Shown: one piece after another, positions 1 through 6,432 of the stretch | Layout of the letters: every line of letters begins with the position of its first letter | Position numbering within the stretch: position 1 is the first letter of the stretch | NCBI GenBank assembly: GCA_018725275.1 | Contig: QLUC01000046.1 | Location: 1-12,601 of the forward strand | Direction: 5' to 3' | DNA: 12,601 nt | Source: Bacillota bacterium | GTDB taxonomy: Bacteria; Bacillota; UBA994 | Made by a program: the position numbers and the translations under genes | The notes under the pieces: generated by a model | Database searches by the model: none | Told to the model about the DNA's origin: nothing | Seen by the model: only the letters and a program-made list of their open reading frames with translations

Positions 1-156
1 GGAGCCTACAAAGACGAAGCCGACCTTGATAGGTGCAATGACATCAACAGGGTCTGGTTGCTGAGCCAGCCTGGTCATGGCGGCGACTACGACAACCAAT
101 GCAAACACCACGACCAGCGCCACGAGCTTTACATTAAGTCCTTTAGTTTCCTTCAC
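1..156 (-). CDS. BMP-family ABC transporter substrate-binding protein, N-terminal part (cut by window edge)
   Basis: Only the first 52 codons are present; the gene runs off the left edge. I chose the GTG at 156 because an excellent Shine-Dalgarno, AGAAGGAGGG, sits 7 nt upstream; an in-frame TTG directly before it is an alternative. Residues 9-27 are a hydrophobic helix preceded by Lys residues, so the protein is exported or membrane-anchored. After a short Gln/Pro/Asp linker, residues 44-52 (KVGFVFVGS) match the first beta strand of the BmpA/PnrA family, where KVGFVYVGP-like openings are typical. Members bind purine nucleosides or related solutes for ABC importers, which fits the purine genes upstream. 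There is no lipobox cysteine in the visible part, although most Gram-positive members are lipoproteins. It starts 23 bp after the preceding amidohydrolase, so it is probably co-transcribed. Substrate is inferred from family and context only. Confidence 0.72.
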   Translation of the reverse strand, partial: MKETKGLNVKLVALVVVFALVVVVAAMTRLAQQPDPVDVIAPIKVGFVFVGS

Positions 157-163
157 CAAACTG

Positions 164-173
164 CCCTCCTTCT
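164..173 (-). promoter_or_regulatory. Strong Shine-Dalgarno of the BMP-family gene
   Basis: On the minus strand this reads AGAAGGAGGG, the best ribosome binding site in the window. It lies in the 23-bp gap after the amidohydrolase stop and decides the start region of the transporter gene (GTG at 156, or TTG at 159). No hairpin with a U tract is visible in the gap, so no terminator separates the two genes. Confidence 0.8.
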
Positions 174-179
174 AGTTTT

Positions 180-1508
180 TTAAAGACGTATTCCCGCACG
201 ATGACTTAGTTGGGTAATCGCCCGCTGACACCGCAACTTTATTTCTTGGCTGTTTATTGAGTGCAAAACCCCCCCTTCCCAAACTACCCTACCATCGACC
301 ATGGTGAGCAAAACATCATTGCTTTTCAGTTGATACACCAACTGCGCATAGATGTCGACTGCGTGTGCCGGCGAATTATGCAGCCCTGCAAGTGAAACTA
401 AGGCCAAATCAGCCTTTTTGCCCACTTCGATGCTCCCGAGCTCGTCCTCTAGGCCCATCGCTTTGGCTCCGCCCAAGGTAGCCATCTCAAAGACTTTTTT
501 TGCCGGCATGGCTGTAGGCCCGTAGATGGGCTTTTGGATGAGAGCAGCCAGACGCATTTCATGGAACATGTCCAAATTGTTGTTGCAGGGAGCGCCATCA
601 GCAGCTATGGACACATCGACAGCCTTCTCTAGCATCTTGGGAATCGGGGCTATGCCTGAGCCCAGCTTAAGGTTGGATGATGGGCAGTGCACTACCTTGG
701 TGCCGCTCGCGGCCAAGATGTCTAACTCGCTATCATCCACATGGATGCAGTGAGCCAGCACCAGCCTGGGACCCGTCAACCCCAGATGCTCTAGATAGCG
801 GACATTCTGCATACCCCGCTCCCGCTCCACAAGAGATGTCTCGCCCCGGTTTTCGGAGGCATGGGTGTGCACCATGACCCCGTAATGGCGCGATAGGTCT
901 CTCACCCTCACTAGGAGTTCTTCCGTACATGATACGACGAAGCGCGGAGAGAATGCATAGTGCAGGCGTCCGCCGGCGGTATTGTGCCAGCGCTCTAGCA
1001 GGCGCACGCTCTCGCGAACAGAACTGTCGGTGTCCTCAAGCAGGGTCTGTGGAACGCTCCGCCCCCAATCCATCATCACCTTGCCCGCCACAGCGCGCAT
1101 ACCGCAATCGGTGATGGCCTGCAAGGCCGAATCGGTGTGATGAACCGTTTCCATGTCGATGATCGCTGTGGTCCCCCCTTGAAACAGCTCCCCGCAGCCA
1201 AGCAAAGCCGAATAGTAGATGGAATCAGCGTCATGGGCCCCCTCCAGCGGCCAGATACGCAGCTTCAACCAGTCCAACAATTCCATATCATCAGCGCAAC
1301 CGCGAAAGATGGTCTGGCACAGATGGATGTGGGGCTGGATAAGGCCGGGGATCAGTGCCTGCCCGGTGGCATCCACCACTTTGTCCGCCTCTTCCCGGTT
1401 GCCGTTTACTTCGACAATCCGGTTGCCTTCCACATATACCTGCCCGGTAAAGACCTCGCGCCGCTCGTTCATAGTCACGACCAGTGCATTTTTGAATAGA
1501 ATGCTCAC
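180..1508 (-). CDS. Amidohydrolase, 5'-deoxyadenosine/MTA/SAH deaminase type
   Basis: A 442-residue, full-length member of the metal-dependent amidohydrolase superfamily, ATZ/TRZ-guanine deaminase group. Metal and catalytic residues are all visible: H60 and H62 (PHIHL), H216 with E219 (HTHASEN), H253 (LAHCIH) and D304 (ADGAPCNNN). The stretch CPSSNLKLGSGIAPIP (275-290) and DGAPCNNNLDMF (304-315) are characteristic of the subgroup commonly annotated as 5'-deoxyadenosine deaminase or MTA/SAH deaminase. The expected reaction is hydrolytic deamination of an adenine-containing nucleoside; guanine or another aminopurine as substrate is possible. The start is GTG, overlapping the TGA of the upstream molybdenum-subunit gene by 4 bp (GTGA), with AGAGGGA upstream, so translation is probably coupled. 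Family assignment is secure; substrate is inferred from subgroup resemblance and from the purine operon. Confidence 0.85.
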   Translation of the reverse strand: MSILFKNALVVTMNERREVFTGQVYVEGNRIVEVNGNREEADKVVDATGQALIPGLIQPHIHLCQTIFRGCADDMELLDWLKLRIWPLEGAHDADSIYYSALLGCGELFQGGTTAIIDMETVHHTDSALQAITDCGMRAVAGKVMMDWGRSVPQTLLEDTDSSVRESVRLLERWHNTAGGRLHYAFSPRFVVSCTEELLVRVRDLSRHYGVMVHTHASENRGETSLVERERGMQNVRYLEHLGLTGPRLVLAHCIHVDDSELDILAASGTKVVHCPSSNLKLGSGIAPIPKMLEKAVDVSIAADGAPCNNNLDMFHEMRLAALIQKPIYGPTAMPAKKVFEMATLGGAKAMGLEDELGSIEVGKKADLALVSLAGLHNSPAHAVDIYAQLVYQLKSNDVLLTMVDGRVVWEGGVLHSINSQEIKLRCQRAITQLSHRAGIRL

Positions 1509-2515
1509 TTAACTATCCCTCTGTCCTCTTGTAACTTTATGGCCTGCAAGATTTTTTCTGGGGTGGCGGGCAGGTCGGTGATGCGCACGCCCACGGCGTC
1601 AAAAATGGCATTGAGTATCGCCGGCGCCACCGGCAAAATGGCAGGCTCACCTATCCCTTTCGCCCCAAATGGCCCGCTAGGCTCCGGGTGTTCGACAATG
1701 ATGGATTCTACCACCGCCATATCCATGGCCGTCGGCACTAGGTAGCCGGCTAGGTTTGGGTTTTGGATGCGTCCGCTGTCTAGTTGCACCTCTTCCAGCA
1801 AAGCATACCCCAGACCCTGCGCCACGCCCCCCTCGATCTGGCCTTCTACTCCGGCGCGATTAATCGCTCGCCCCACGTCATGGGCCGCTACTACCCGCAG
1901 CACCTCCACCATGCCGGTTAAGGTGTCCACCTCTACTTCGGCCATGTGCGTGGCAAAGGCGTAGGGCCAGTAGGGCGCGCCTTGTCCGTTTTCTGGGTCG
2001 AGGGCCGTGGTATGCGCCGTAAAAGTCGCCTGCCCCATCGTGGTCAGCCCTTCCGCCTGGGCCACAGCAATCGCCTCCGCCAGGGTCACCTTCCGACCGG
2101 GCCAGCCACGCACCTCTATCGCCCCCCCGCGCACCACCAGTCCGTCCACCGTATTGACGGCGAGTTTAGGTTTAACCAAATCCAGGAGGGGACGCAGCGC
2201 GTCTAAGGCGGCCAGACGCACCGCATTGCCGGTGTTGTAGGTTTGACGGGTAGCTGCGGTAGTCCCGGTATCGGGGGTATTATCGGTATCCCCTGTGGTC
2301 ACCGTGATATCTGACACCTGCAAGCCGAGCACCTCGGCAGCAATAATGGCGAAGACGGTGCTCGAGCCCTGCCCGCAGTCCACCGCTCCCGTTCTCACGG
2401 TAGCTTTGCCACTAGGGTGCAACTCGACTATGGCTGAGGAAACGTCCGGAAAGCCATTGCCGTATCCGGTGCCATAAAATACTGACGCCATGCCTATACC
2501 CCGTCGTCTAGCCAT
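1505..2515 (-). CDS. Molybdenum hydroxylase, C-terminal half as a separate subunit (NdhM-like)
   Basis: 336 residues that correspond to the second half of a xanthine-dehydrogenase-family molybdenum subunit. It begins with RRRGIGMA, which aligns to KKRGVGLA (430-437) of the intact XdhA encoded at 6433-8691. Visible cofactor motifs are DCGQGSST (46-53), the TGDTDNTPDTG loop (75-85), and GPFGAKGIGE ending in E290, the position of the catalytic glutamate of this family. Its size and split point resemble the medium subunit (NdhM, about 330 residues from memory) of Eubacterium barkeri nicotinate dehydrogenase, where the same half is a separate polypeptide. It must pair with the 422-residue N-terminal half upstream, whose gene it overlaps by 8 bp. 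Its ATG has no good Shine-Dalgarno, so it depends on translational coupling. Substrate is unknown: nicotinate, a purine or another N-heterocycle. A one-base frameshift in an originally intact gene is the alternative. Confidence 0.82.
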   Translation of the reverse strand: MARRRGIGMASVFYGTGYGNGFPDVSSAIVELHPSGKATVRTGAVDCGQGSSTVFAIIAAEVLGLQVSDITVTTGDTDNTPDTGTTAATRQTYNTGNAVRLAALDALRPLLDLVKPKLAVNTVDGLVVRGGAIEVRGWPGRKVTLAEAIAVAQAEGLTTMGQATFTAHTTALDPENGQGAPYWPYAFATHMAEVEVDTLTGMVEVLRVVAAHDVGRAINRAGVEGQIEGGVAQGLGYALLEEVQLDSGRIQNPNLAGYLVPTAMDMAVVESIIVEHPEPSGPFGAKGIGEPAILPVAPAILNAIFDAVGVRITDLPATPEKILQAIKLQEDRGIVK

Positions 2516-3776
2516 AAATCTTGCTCACATCCCATCCCACCAAGCTGCCTGCCTTTTCCATGGTGGCGCGCAAGCCCACGCTGCTTTCTAAAACCTGTCC
2601 GGTGGCCGTAGTGCACCCTTCGGTCATGGCGTTTTGCCAACGGACCGCAAAGGGATGCAGTCCAAGGACCCTGGCGACTTCGTCCATCTGCCCTTCATAC
2701 GCCACAGCCGGCTGCGCCGCACCAAATCCGCGCATGGCGCCGGCAAATGGATTATTGGTGTAGACAGCGTAGGCATCGACTTTAACATTAGGGACAATGT
2801 AGGGCCCGGTGGCATGAACCGCCGCCTTGCGCAAGACATTAGTCCCCCATGAGGCATAGGCACCGGTATCGCCGATGATGGTCGCTTCTACCGCAGTGAG
2901 GCGCCCCTCCCGAGTCGCCCCGGTGCGATAGTGCATGATCATGGCATGCCTTTTACTATGAGCATGGAAGGATTCTTCGCGGGTACATACTATTTTAACC
3001 GGTCGCCCGGTGCGCATGGCTAAGAGCGCCGCCTGCACTTGCAGGGTCATGTCTTCCCTACCCCCGAAGGCCCCCCCTACCGAGCCGCCTACCACCCGAA
3101 TCATGTCTTCGGGCATGCCTAGCGCTCGCGACAATTCCTTGCGGTCCCAATGGGGATACTGGGTAGCGATGTGCAACACCAACGTTCCGCCGACCTCGAT
3201 TTCGGCCAAGGCTGCCTCGGTTTGCAGAAATGCATGGTCGACCATCTGGGTGCGATAGGTATTTTCTACCACTACAGCCGCCCTCGCCCAGCCTTCCGCC
3301 ATATCGCCCCGCCGTATCTTGTGATGACTCAAAATGTTCCCTTCAGGATGGATCAAAGGCGCACCCTCGGCCATGGCCGCTGTTGCATCAAACACGGCCG
3401 GCAATTCCACCAACTCAATTTTGACTTTCCGCAGGGCCTCCTCCGCCGCGGCCAAAGTATCTGCGGCAACCGCAACGAGCACATCGTTCACCGAACGCAC
3501 TAAGTCATGCGCCAAGACCGGCTGGTGCGGAATGATCACGCCATGACCGTTATGCCCAGGGACATCGCGCGCCGTCAACACCGCCCGCACCCCCGGCACC
3601 CGCCAGGCATCCGCCAACCCTATGCCTATGATCTTGGCATGGGCCGAGGGACTGTAAAGCAGCTTGCCAAAGAGCATGCCGGGCACGCGTAAATCACCCG
3701 GATATTTGGTCGCTCCGGTTGCCTTGTCCCTGGCGTCCACCTTGACCGGCGAGCTACCCACCACTTGATCTTTCAC
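2508..3776 (-). CDS. Molybdenum hydroxylase, N-terminal half as a separate subunit (NdhL-like)
   Basis: 422 residues covering the aldehyde-oxidase/xanthine-dehydrogenase a/b hammerhead domain (about 1-130) and the first molybdopterin-binding domain. Visible motifs: Q206 in ATQYPHW (equivalent to the Mo-proximal Gln), GGAFGGRED (234-242) with E241 at the place of the purine-binding Glu of animal xanthine oxidase, and AMRGFG (347-352) with R349. It is colinear with XdhA (6433-8691): these motifs have identical residue numbers in both proteins, so the two are paralogues. It ends at TAG just where XdhA crosses into its second cofactor domain; the remainder is in the overlapping downstream gene. 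The length resembles the large subunit NdhL (about 425 residues from memory) of clostridial nicotinate dehydrogenase. The start is GTG with AAGGCAGG upstream, 39 bp after the ade stop. No dedicated FAD or Fe-S partner lies beside it, so it may use XdhB and XdhC. Substrate unknown. Confidence 0.84.
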   Translation of the reverse strand: MKDQVVGSSPVKVDARDKATGATKYPGDLRVPGMLFGKLLYSPSAHAKIIGIGLADAWRVPGVRAVLTARDVPGHNGHGVIIPHQPVLAHDLVRSVNDVLVAVAADTLAAAEEALRKVKIELVELPAVFDATAAMAEGAPLIHPEGNILSHHKIRRGDMAEGWARAAVVVENTYRTQMVDHAFLQTEAALAEIEVGGTLVLHIATQYPHWDRKELSRALGMPEDMIRVVGGSVGGAFGGREDMTLQVQAALLAMRTGRPVKIVCTREESFHAHSKRHAMIMHYRTGATREGRLTAVEATIIGDTGAYASWGTNVLRKAAVHATGPYIVPNVKVDAYAVYTNNPFAGAMRGFGAAQPAVAYEGQMDEVARVLGLHPFAVRWQNAMTEGCTTATGQVLESSVGLRATMEKAGSLVGWDVSKIYG

Positions 3777-3815
3777 TTGCCTGCACCTGCCTTGTACACC
3801 GCTCCGGTTTCTCTT

Positions 3816-5504
3816 TCAGTCCACTACAGCGGTAGATACTAATGTGCCGGACGGCACATCGACCAAACCGCGACTGGTCAACTTCAACTCTGGGATCACG
3901 GGGAGGGCCAAGAAAGATAAAATCATAAAAGGGTCATGCCCTTCTTTCACTCCCATGGCATGGGCAAGATTATTTAGAGCCTGCAGGGCTGCGGCAACAT
4001 CTTCCATGGAGCCGAACGAAAGTAGCCCGGCGAGTGGCAAAGCAACTCTGGCCAACACTTGGCCATCGCTAACCAGCACCACCCCGCCACCCAATCGCTC
4101 AATCTCTTGGACGGCCATGATTATATCCGCATCGTTGGTCCCTAGGACAACAACATTGTGCGCGTCGTGCGCTACCGATGAGGCCATCGCCCCTCTGGTC
4201 AACCCAAAACCGCTGACGAGGGCTAGGCCTAAGCTGCCACTTTTGTGATGGCGGTCAATCACGGCTAGTTTCAGGACATCGTTGACAACATCGGCTACAA
4301 AAAATCCTTGGGAAATGAGTGGTCGCATCTGCAAGTTGCTCGTGACCACCTGCCCGGGTATGAGGCCGATCACTCTGGCCACCGGAGTAGGGGCCGGAAT
4401 ACAGAGCATCTCCGCCGTCAAGGGGGCTATCTTCATGGCGCAAGCCAACCTAGGCTCCTGGCAATCGCTTGTGGAATGAAGGGCGCGACCATGCTCCGCC
4501 ACTAAGATGCCCCGCTTATAAACCCTGCTGGGGCGAAAGTCATGCAAATTGTCTAAAACCAAAAAGTCGGCGTCATAACCGGGGGCTAGTGCGCCTAATG
4601 TCTTAAGGCCAAAATATTCTGCGGTGTTGATGGTCGCCATCTGGATGGCGACCACCGGATTTAGGCCGGCGGCGACCGCCATACGCACCAAGTGATTGAT
4701 ATGGCCCTCTTGTAACAAGAGTGCAGGATGCCGATCGTCGGTGACAAAGAAGGCACGGCGGGAGGTGTGTGGGGTTACGGCCGGCAAGAGCGCCAAAAGA
4801 TTCTTGCAGGCCGAGCCCTCCCGAATCATCAAGTGCATCCCGAGGCTCAATTTTTCATGGGCTTCGGCTGCGGTTACACATTCGTGGTCCGAGCGCATGC
4901 CGGCAAATACATATCTATGCAGGTCCTTGCCTTGTAAGCCCGGCGCATGGCCGTCGATGACCATCCCCCGAAAGAGCTCCAACTTAGCCGAGACGTCCGG
5001 CTGATTTTGGAGGACGGAGTTAAAGTCCATCACCTCTCCCAGTCCCAGTACCCTTCTATGGATGGCTAAGAGCGCCAGGTCATGACCACCGAGGGTCGCT
5101 CCGCCTACGTCCAAAACCGTAGAGGGTACGCAGCTTGGCAACATGACGTAGACATTCAGGGGCAGTCCCTCCGTTGCCGCTAACATGTACTCTACGCCCT
5201 CTACCCCGCAGACATTGGCGATTTCGTGCGGATCGGCGATGACCGTGGTAGTGCCTAAAGGCACCACGGCCCGGGCAAATTCTCGCGGTGTAACCATAGC
5301 GCTCTCCAGATGCACATGGCCGTCAATAAACCCGGGACAGACATACTTGCCGGCAAGGTCGTATTCAACTGCGCCGCTATAGTCCCCCCAGCCGAGCACG
5401 CGTCCATCCTCTACGGCGAGATGCGACTCCAATATTTCGCCGGTGAACACATTGACAATTTTGGCGTTTTTAAATACTTCGAGCAAGCTTACACCGCCCT
5501 TCAT
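3816..5504 (-). CDS. ade: Adenine deaminase
   Basis: 562 residues, normal length for the Ade/AdeC family, which hydrolyses adenine to hypoxanthine and ammonia in the cytoplasm. Family signatures are plain: GHVHLES with H63 and H65, ADPHEIANV (90-98), PSCVPST, HAPGL, SDHE, TDDRHP, and in the C-terminal Ade domain GLTRGAMASSVAHDAHN (to 450) and GGGVV (about 472). Its product feeds the molybdenum hydroxylases encoded on both sides. It lies 33 bp after xdhB. The ATG at 5504 has only a weak upstream site (AAGAGA). A TTG at 5486, six codons in, is preceded at 5 nt by AAGGGCGGTG, so the true protein may be 556 residues; the amidohydrolase fold begins after either. Function is the most secure in the window. 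Confidence 0.95.
   Translation of the reverse strand: MKGGVSLLEVFKNAKIVNVFTGEILESHLAVEDGRVLGWGDYSGAVEYDLAGKYVCPGFIDGHVHLESAMVTPREFARAVVPLGTTTVIADPHEIANVCGVEGVEYMLAATEGLPLNVYVMLPSCVPSTVLDVGGATLGGHDLALLAIHRRVLGLGEVMDFNSVLQNQPDVSAKLELFRGMVIDGHAPGLQGKDLHRYVFAGMRSDHECVTAAEAHEKLSLGMHLMIREGSACKNLLALLPAVTPHTSRRAFFVTDDRHPALLLQEGHINHLVRMAVAAGLNPVVAIQMATINTAEYFGLKTLGALAPGYDADFLVLDNLHDFRPSRVYKRGILVAEHGRALHSTSDCQEPRLACAMKIAPLTAEMLCIPAPTPVARVIGLIPGQVVTSNLQMRPLISQGFFVADVVNDVLKLAVIDRHHKSGSLGLALVSGFGLTRGAMASSVAHDAHNVVVLGTNDADIIMAVQEIERLGGGVVLVSDGQVLARVALPLAGLLSFGSMEDVAAALQALNNLAHAMGVKEGHDPFMILSFLALPVIPELKLTSRGLVDVPSGTLVSTAVVD
5492..5501 (-). promoter_or_regulatory. Possible Shine-Dalgarno for an alternative ade start (TTG at 5486)
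   Basis: The minus strand reads AAGGGCGGTG here, inside the first codons after the ATG at 5504 and 5 nt before an in-frame TTG at 5486. It is a better site than anything in front of the ATG. Other genes of the operon also use non-ATG starts, so this shorter start is plausible but not proven. Confidence 0.4.
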
Positions 5505-5538
5505 TTATCTCTTGATTATGTCTTGGTAGGCCGACAAC

Positions 5539-6405
5539 TTATGGCGCGCCTAACTCTGGAACTAACTGAAAGAACAACTCTTCGGCCACCCCTCGTATGG
5601 CTTCGCGCTTGTATGTAGCGCTGGCCCGCCGGCCTAATTTTTGGGCAACCGTGTCCTGCACAGCCCTCAGGCATGCGGCAACGACCGACCTATCCAGCGG
5701 TTTATGGAGCAAGGTGGCTTCCGCCTCCAAAGCACGAAAGACAGTCGCCCCAACTGCGCCTAAGGCCAGACGCGCCTCGGTTACCAGCCCGTCCGCACTT
5801 AGTACCAACAGGCCTGCCATGCTGATGCGGGCGATGGCCATGGCCTTGCGCCGACCTAACTTGACGAACGCGCTGCGTGCCAGAGGTGCCGGGAGCGAAA
5901 AGCTAACCTCCGCAATCATCTCGCCGGGCAATAGGGTGTTGACACCAACCCCGGCCAGCAAGTCCTCGACTGCCAAGCTCCGACTACCGTCCTTGCTGAC
6001 CACCTCAGCCTTGGCGCCAAGAGTGATGAGCGGCGGAATACTGTCGGCGGCGGGAGAGGCATTGGCCAAGTTACCCCCTATGGTGCCTTGGTTACGTATT
6101 TGCACCGAGCCCACCTGCCGGGCGGCCTGCGCCAATACGGGGGCATGCCGTACCACCAGTGGATTGCGGGCTACTTGATTAAAGGTAGTCATGCATCCTA
6201 TATGCAGAGTATCATGCCGTAGCTTGATACAGCTTAATTCACTCAACCGCGATAAATCAACCAATGTGCGCGGGGAAACCCGCCCCTCGCGCATTTGCAC
6301 TATTAAATCTGTGCCCCCTGCCAAGAGTTTGGCATCAGGGTCAGCGGCCAGTATCTCTAAGACCTCGAACATTGCCCTTGGGGAGACGAAGTTGCTCCTA
6401 TTCAC
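5539..6405 (-). CDS. xdhB: Xanthine-dehydrogenase-type FAD subunit
   Basis: 288 residues of the CO-dehydrogenase flavoprotein/XdhB family: PCMH-type FAD domain, then the CODH C-terminal domain (from about 175). FAD-binding signatures are LLAGGTDLI (27-35) and GTIGGNLANASPAAD (107-121). It carries electrons between the [2Fe-2S] subunit and NAD or another acceptor. I chose GTG at 6405 because AAAGGCGGGG lies 5 nt upstream and the protein then begins just before FVSP, as usual for the family; an in-frame TTG at 6426 would add seven residues but has no ribosome site. No additional [4Fe-4S] cysteine insert, as in 4-hydroxybenzoyl-CoA reductase, is present. It follows xdhA by 27 bp. It is the only FAD subunit in the window, although there are two molybdenum subunits. 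Confidence 0.92.
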   Translation of the reverse strand: MNRSNFVSPRAMFEVLEILAADPDAKLLAGGTDLIVQMREGRVSPRTLVDLSRLSELSCIKLRHDTLHIGCMTTFNQVARNPLVVRHAPVLAQAARQVGSVQIRNQGTIGGNLANASPAADSIPPLITLGAKAEVVSKDGSRSLAVEDLLAGVGVNTLLPGEMIAEVSFSLPAPLARSAFVKLGRRKAMAIARISMAGLLVLSADGLVTEARLALGAVGATVFRALEAEATLLHKPLDRSVVAACLRAVQDTVAQKLGRRASATYKREAIRGVAEELFFQLVPELGAP

Positions 6406-6410
6406 CCTAG

Positions 6411-6420
6411 CCCCGCCTTT
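6411..6420 (-). promoter_or_regulatory. Shine-Dalgarno deciding the xdhB start
   Basis: Minus-strand AAAGGCGGGG ends 5 nt before the GTG at 6405. The alternative TTG at 6426 is preceded only by an A/T-rich run after the xdhA stop, so this site favours the GTG start. Confidence 0.7.
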
Positions 6421-6432
6421 CGCCAAAAATTA

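Noticed and set aside
1137..1499. Plus-strand open frame opposite the deaminase gene (120 codons)
   Set aside because: Antisense to the conserved metal-site region of the amidohydrolase; no ribosome site or family motif.
2508..2515. Pseudogene call for the second molybdenum subunit
   Set aside because: Both halves keep every cofactor motif and the catalytic Glu, and the split point and sizes resemble a known two-subunit architecture, so I report it as two genes and leave the frameshift possibility as a finding.
3777..3815. Possible promoter or terminator in the largest gap (39 bp between ade and the split hydroxylase)
   Set aside because: No -35/-10 pair and no stem followed by a T run on the minus strand; only a ribosome site for the next gene is visible.
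5597..6178. Long plus-strand open frame opposite xdhB (193 codons)
   Set aside because: It is antisense to a clearly conserved FAD-subunit gene, its product is low-complexity Ala/Arg/Ser/Thr-rich without recognisable domain, and similar shadows occur opposite every gene here because of GC content.
6406..6426. TTG start for xdhB seven codons upstream
   Set aside because: No ribosome site precedes it, while AAAGGCGGGG precedes the GTG at 6405, which also matches the family's usual N-terminus.
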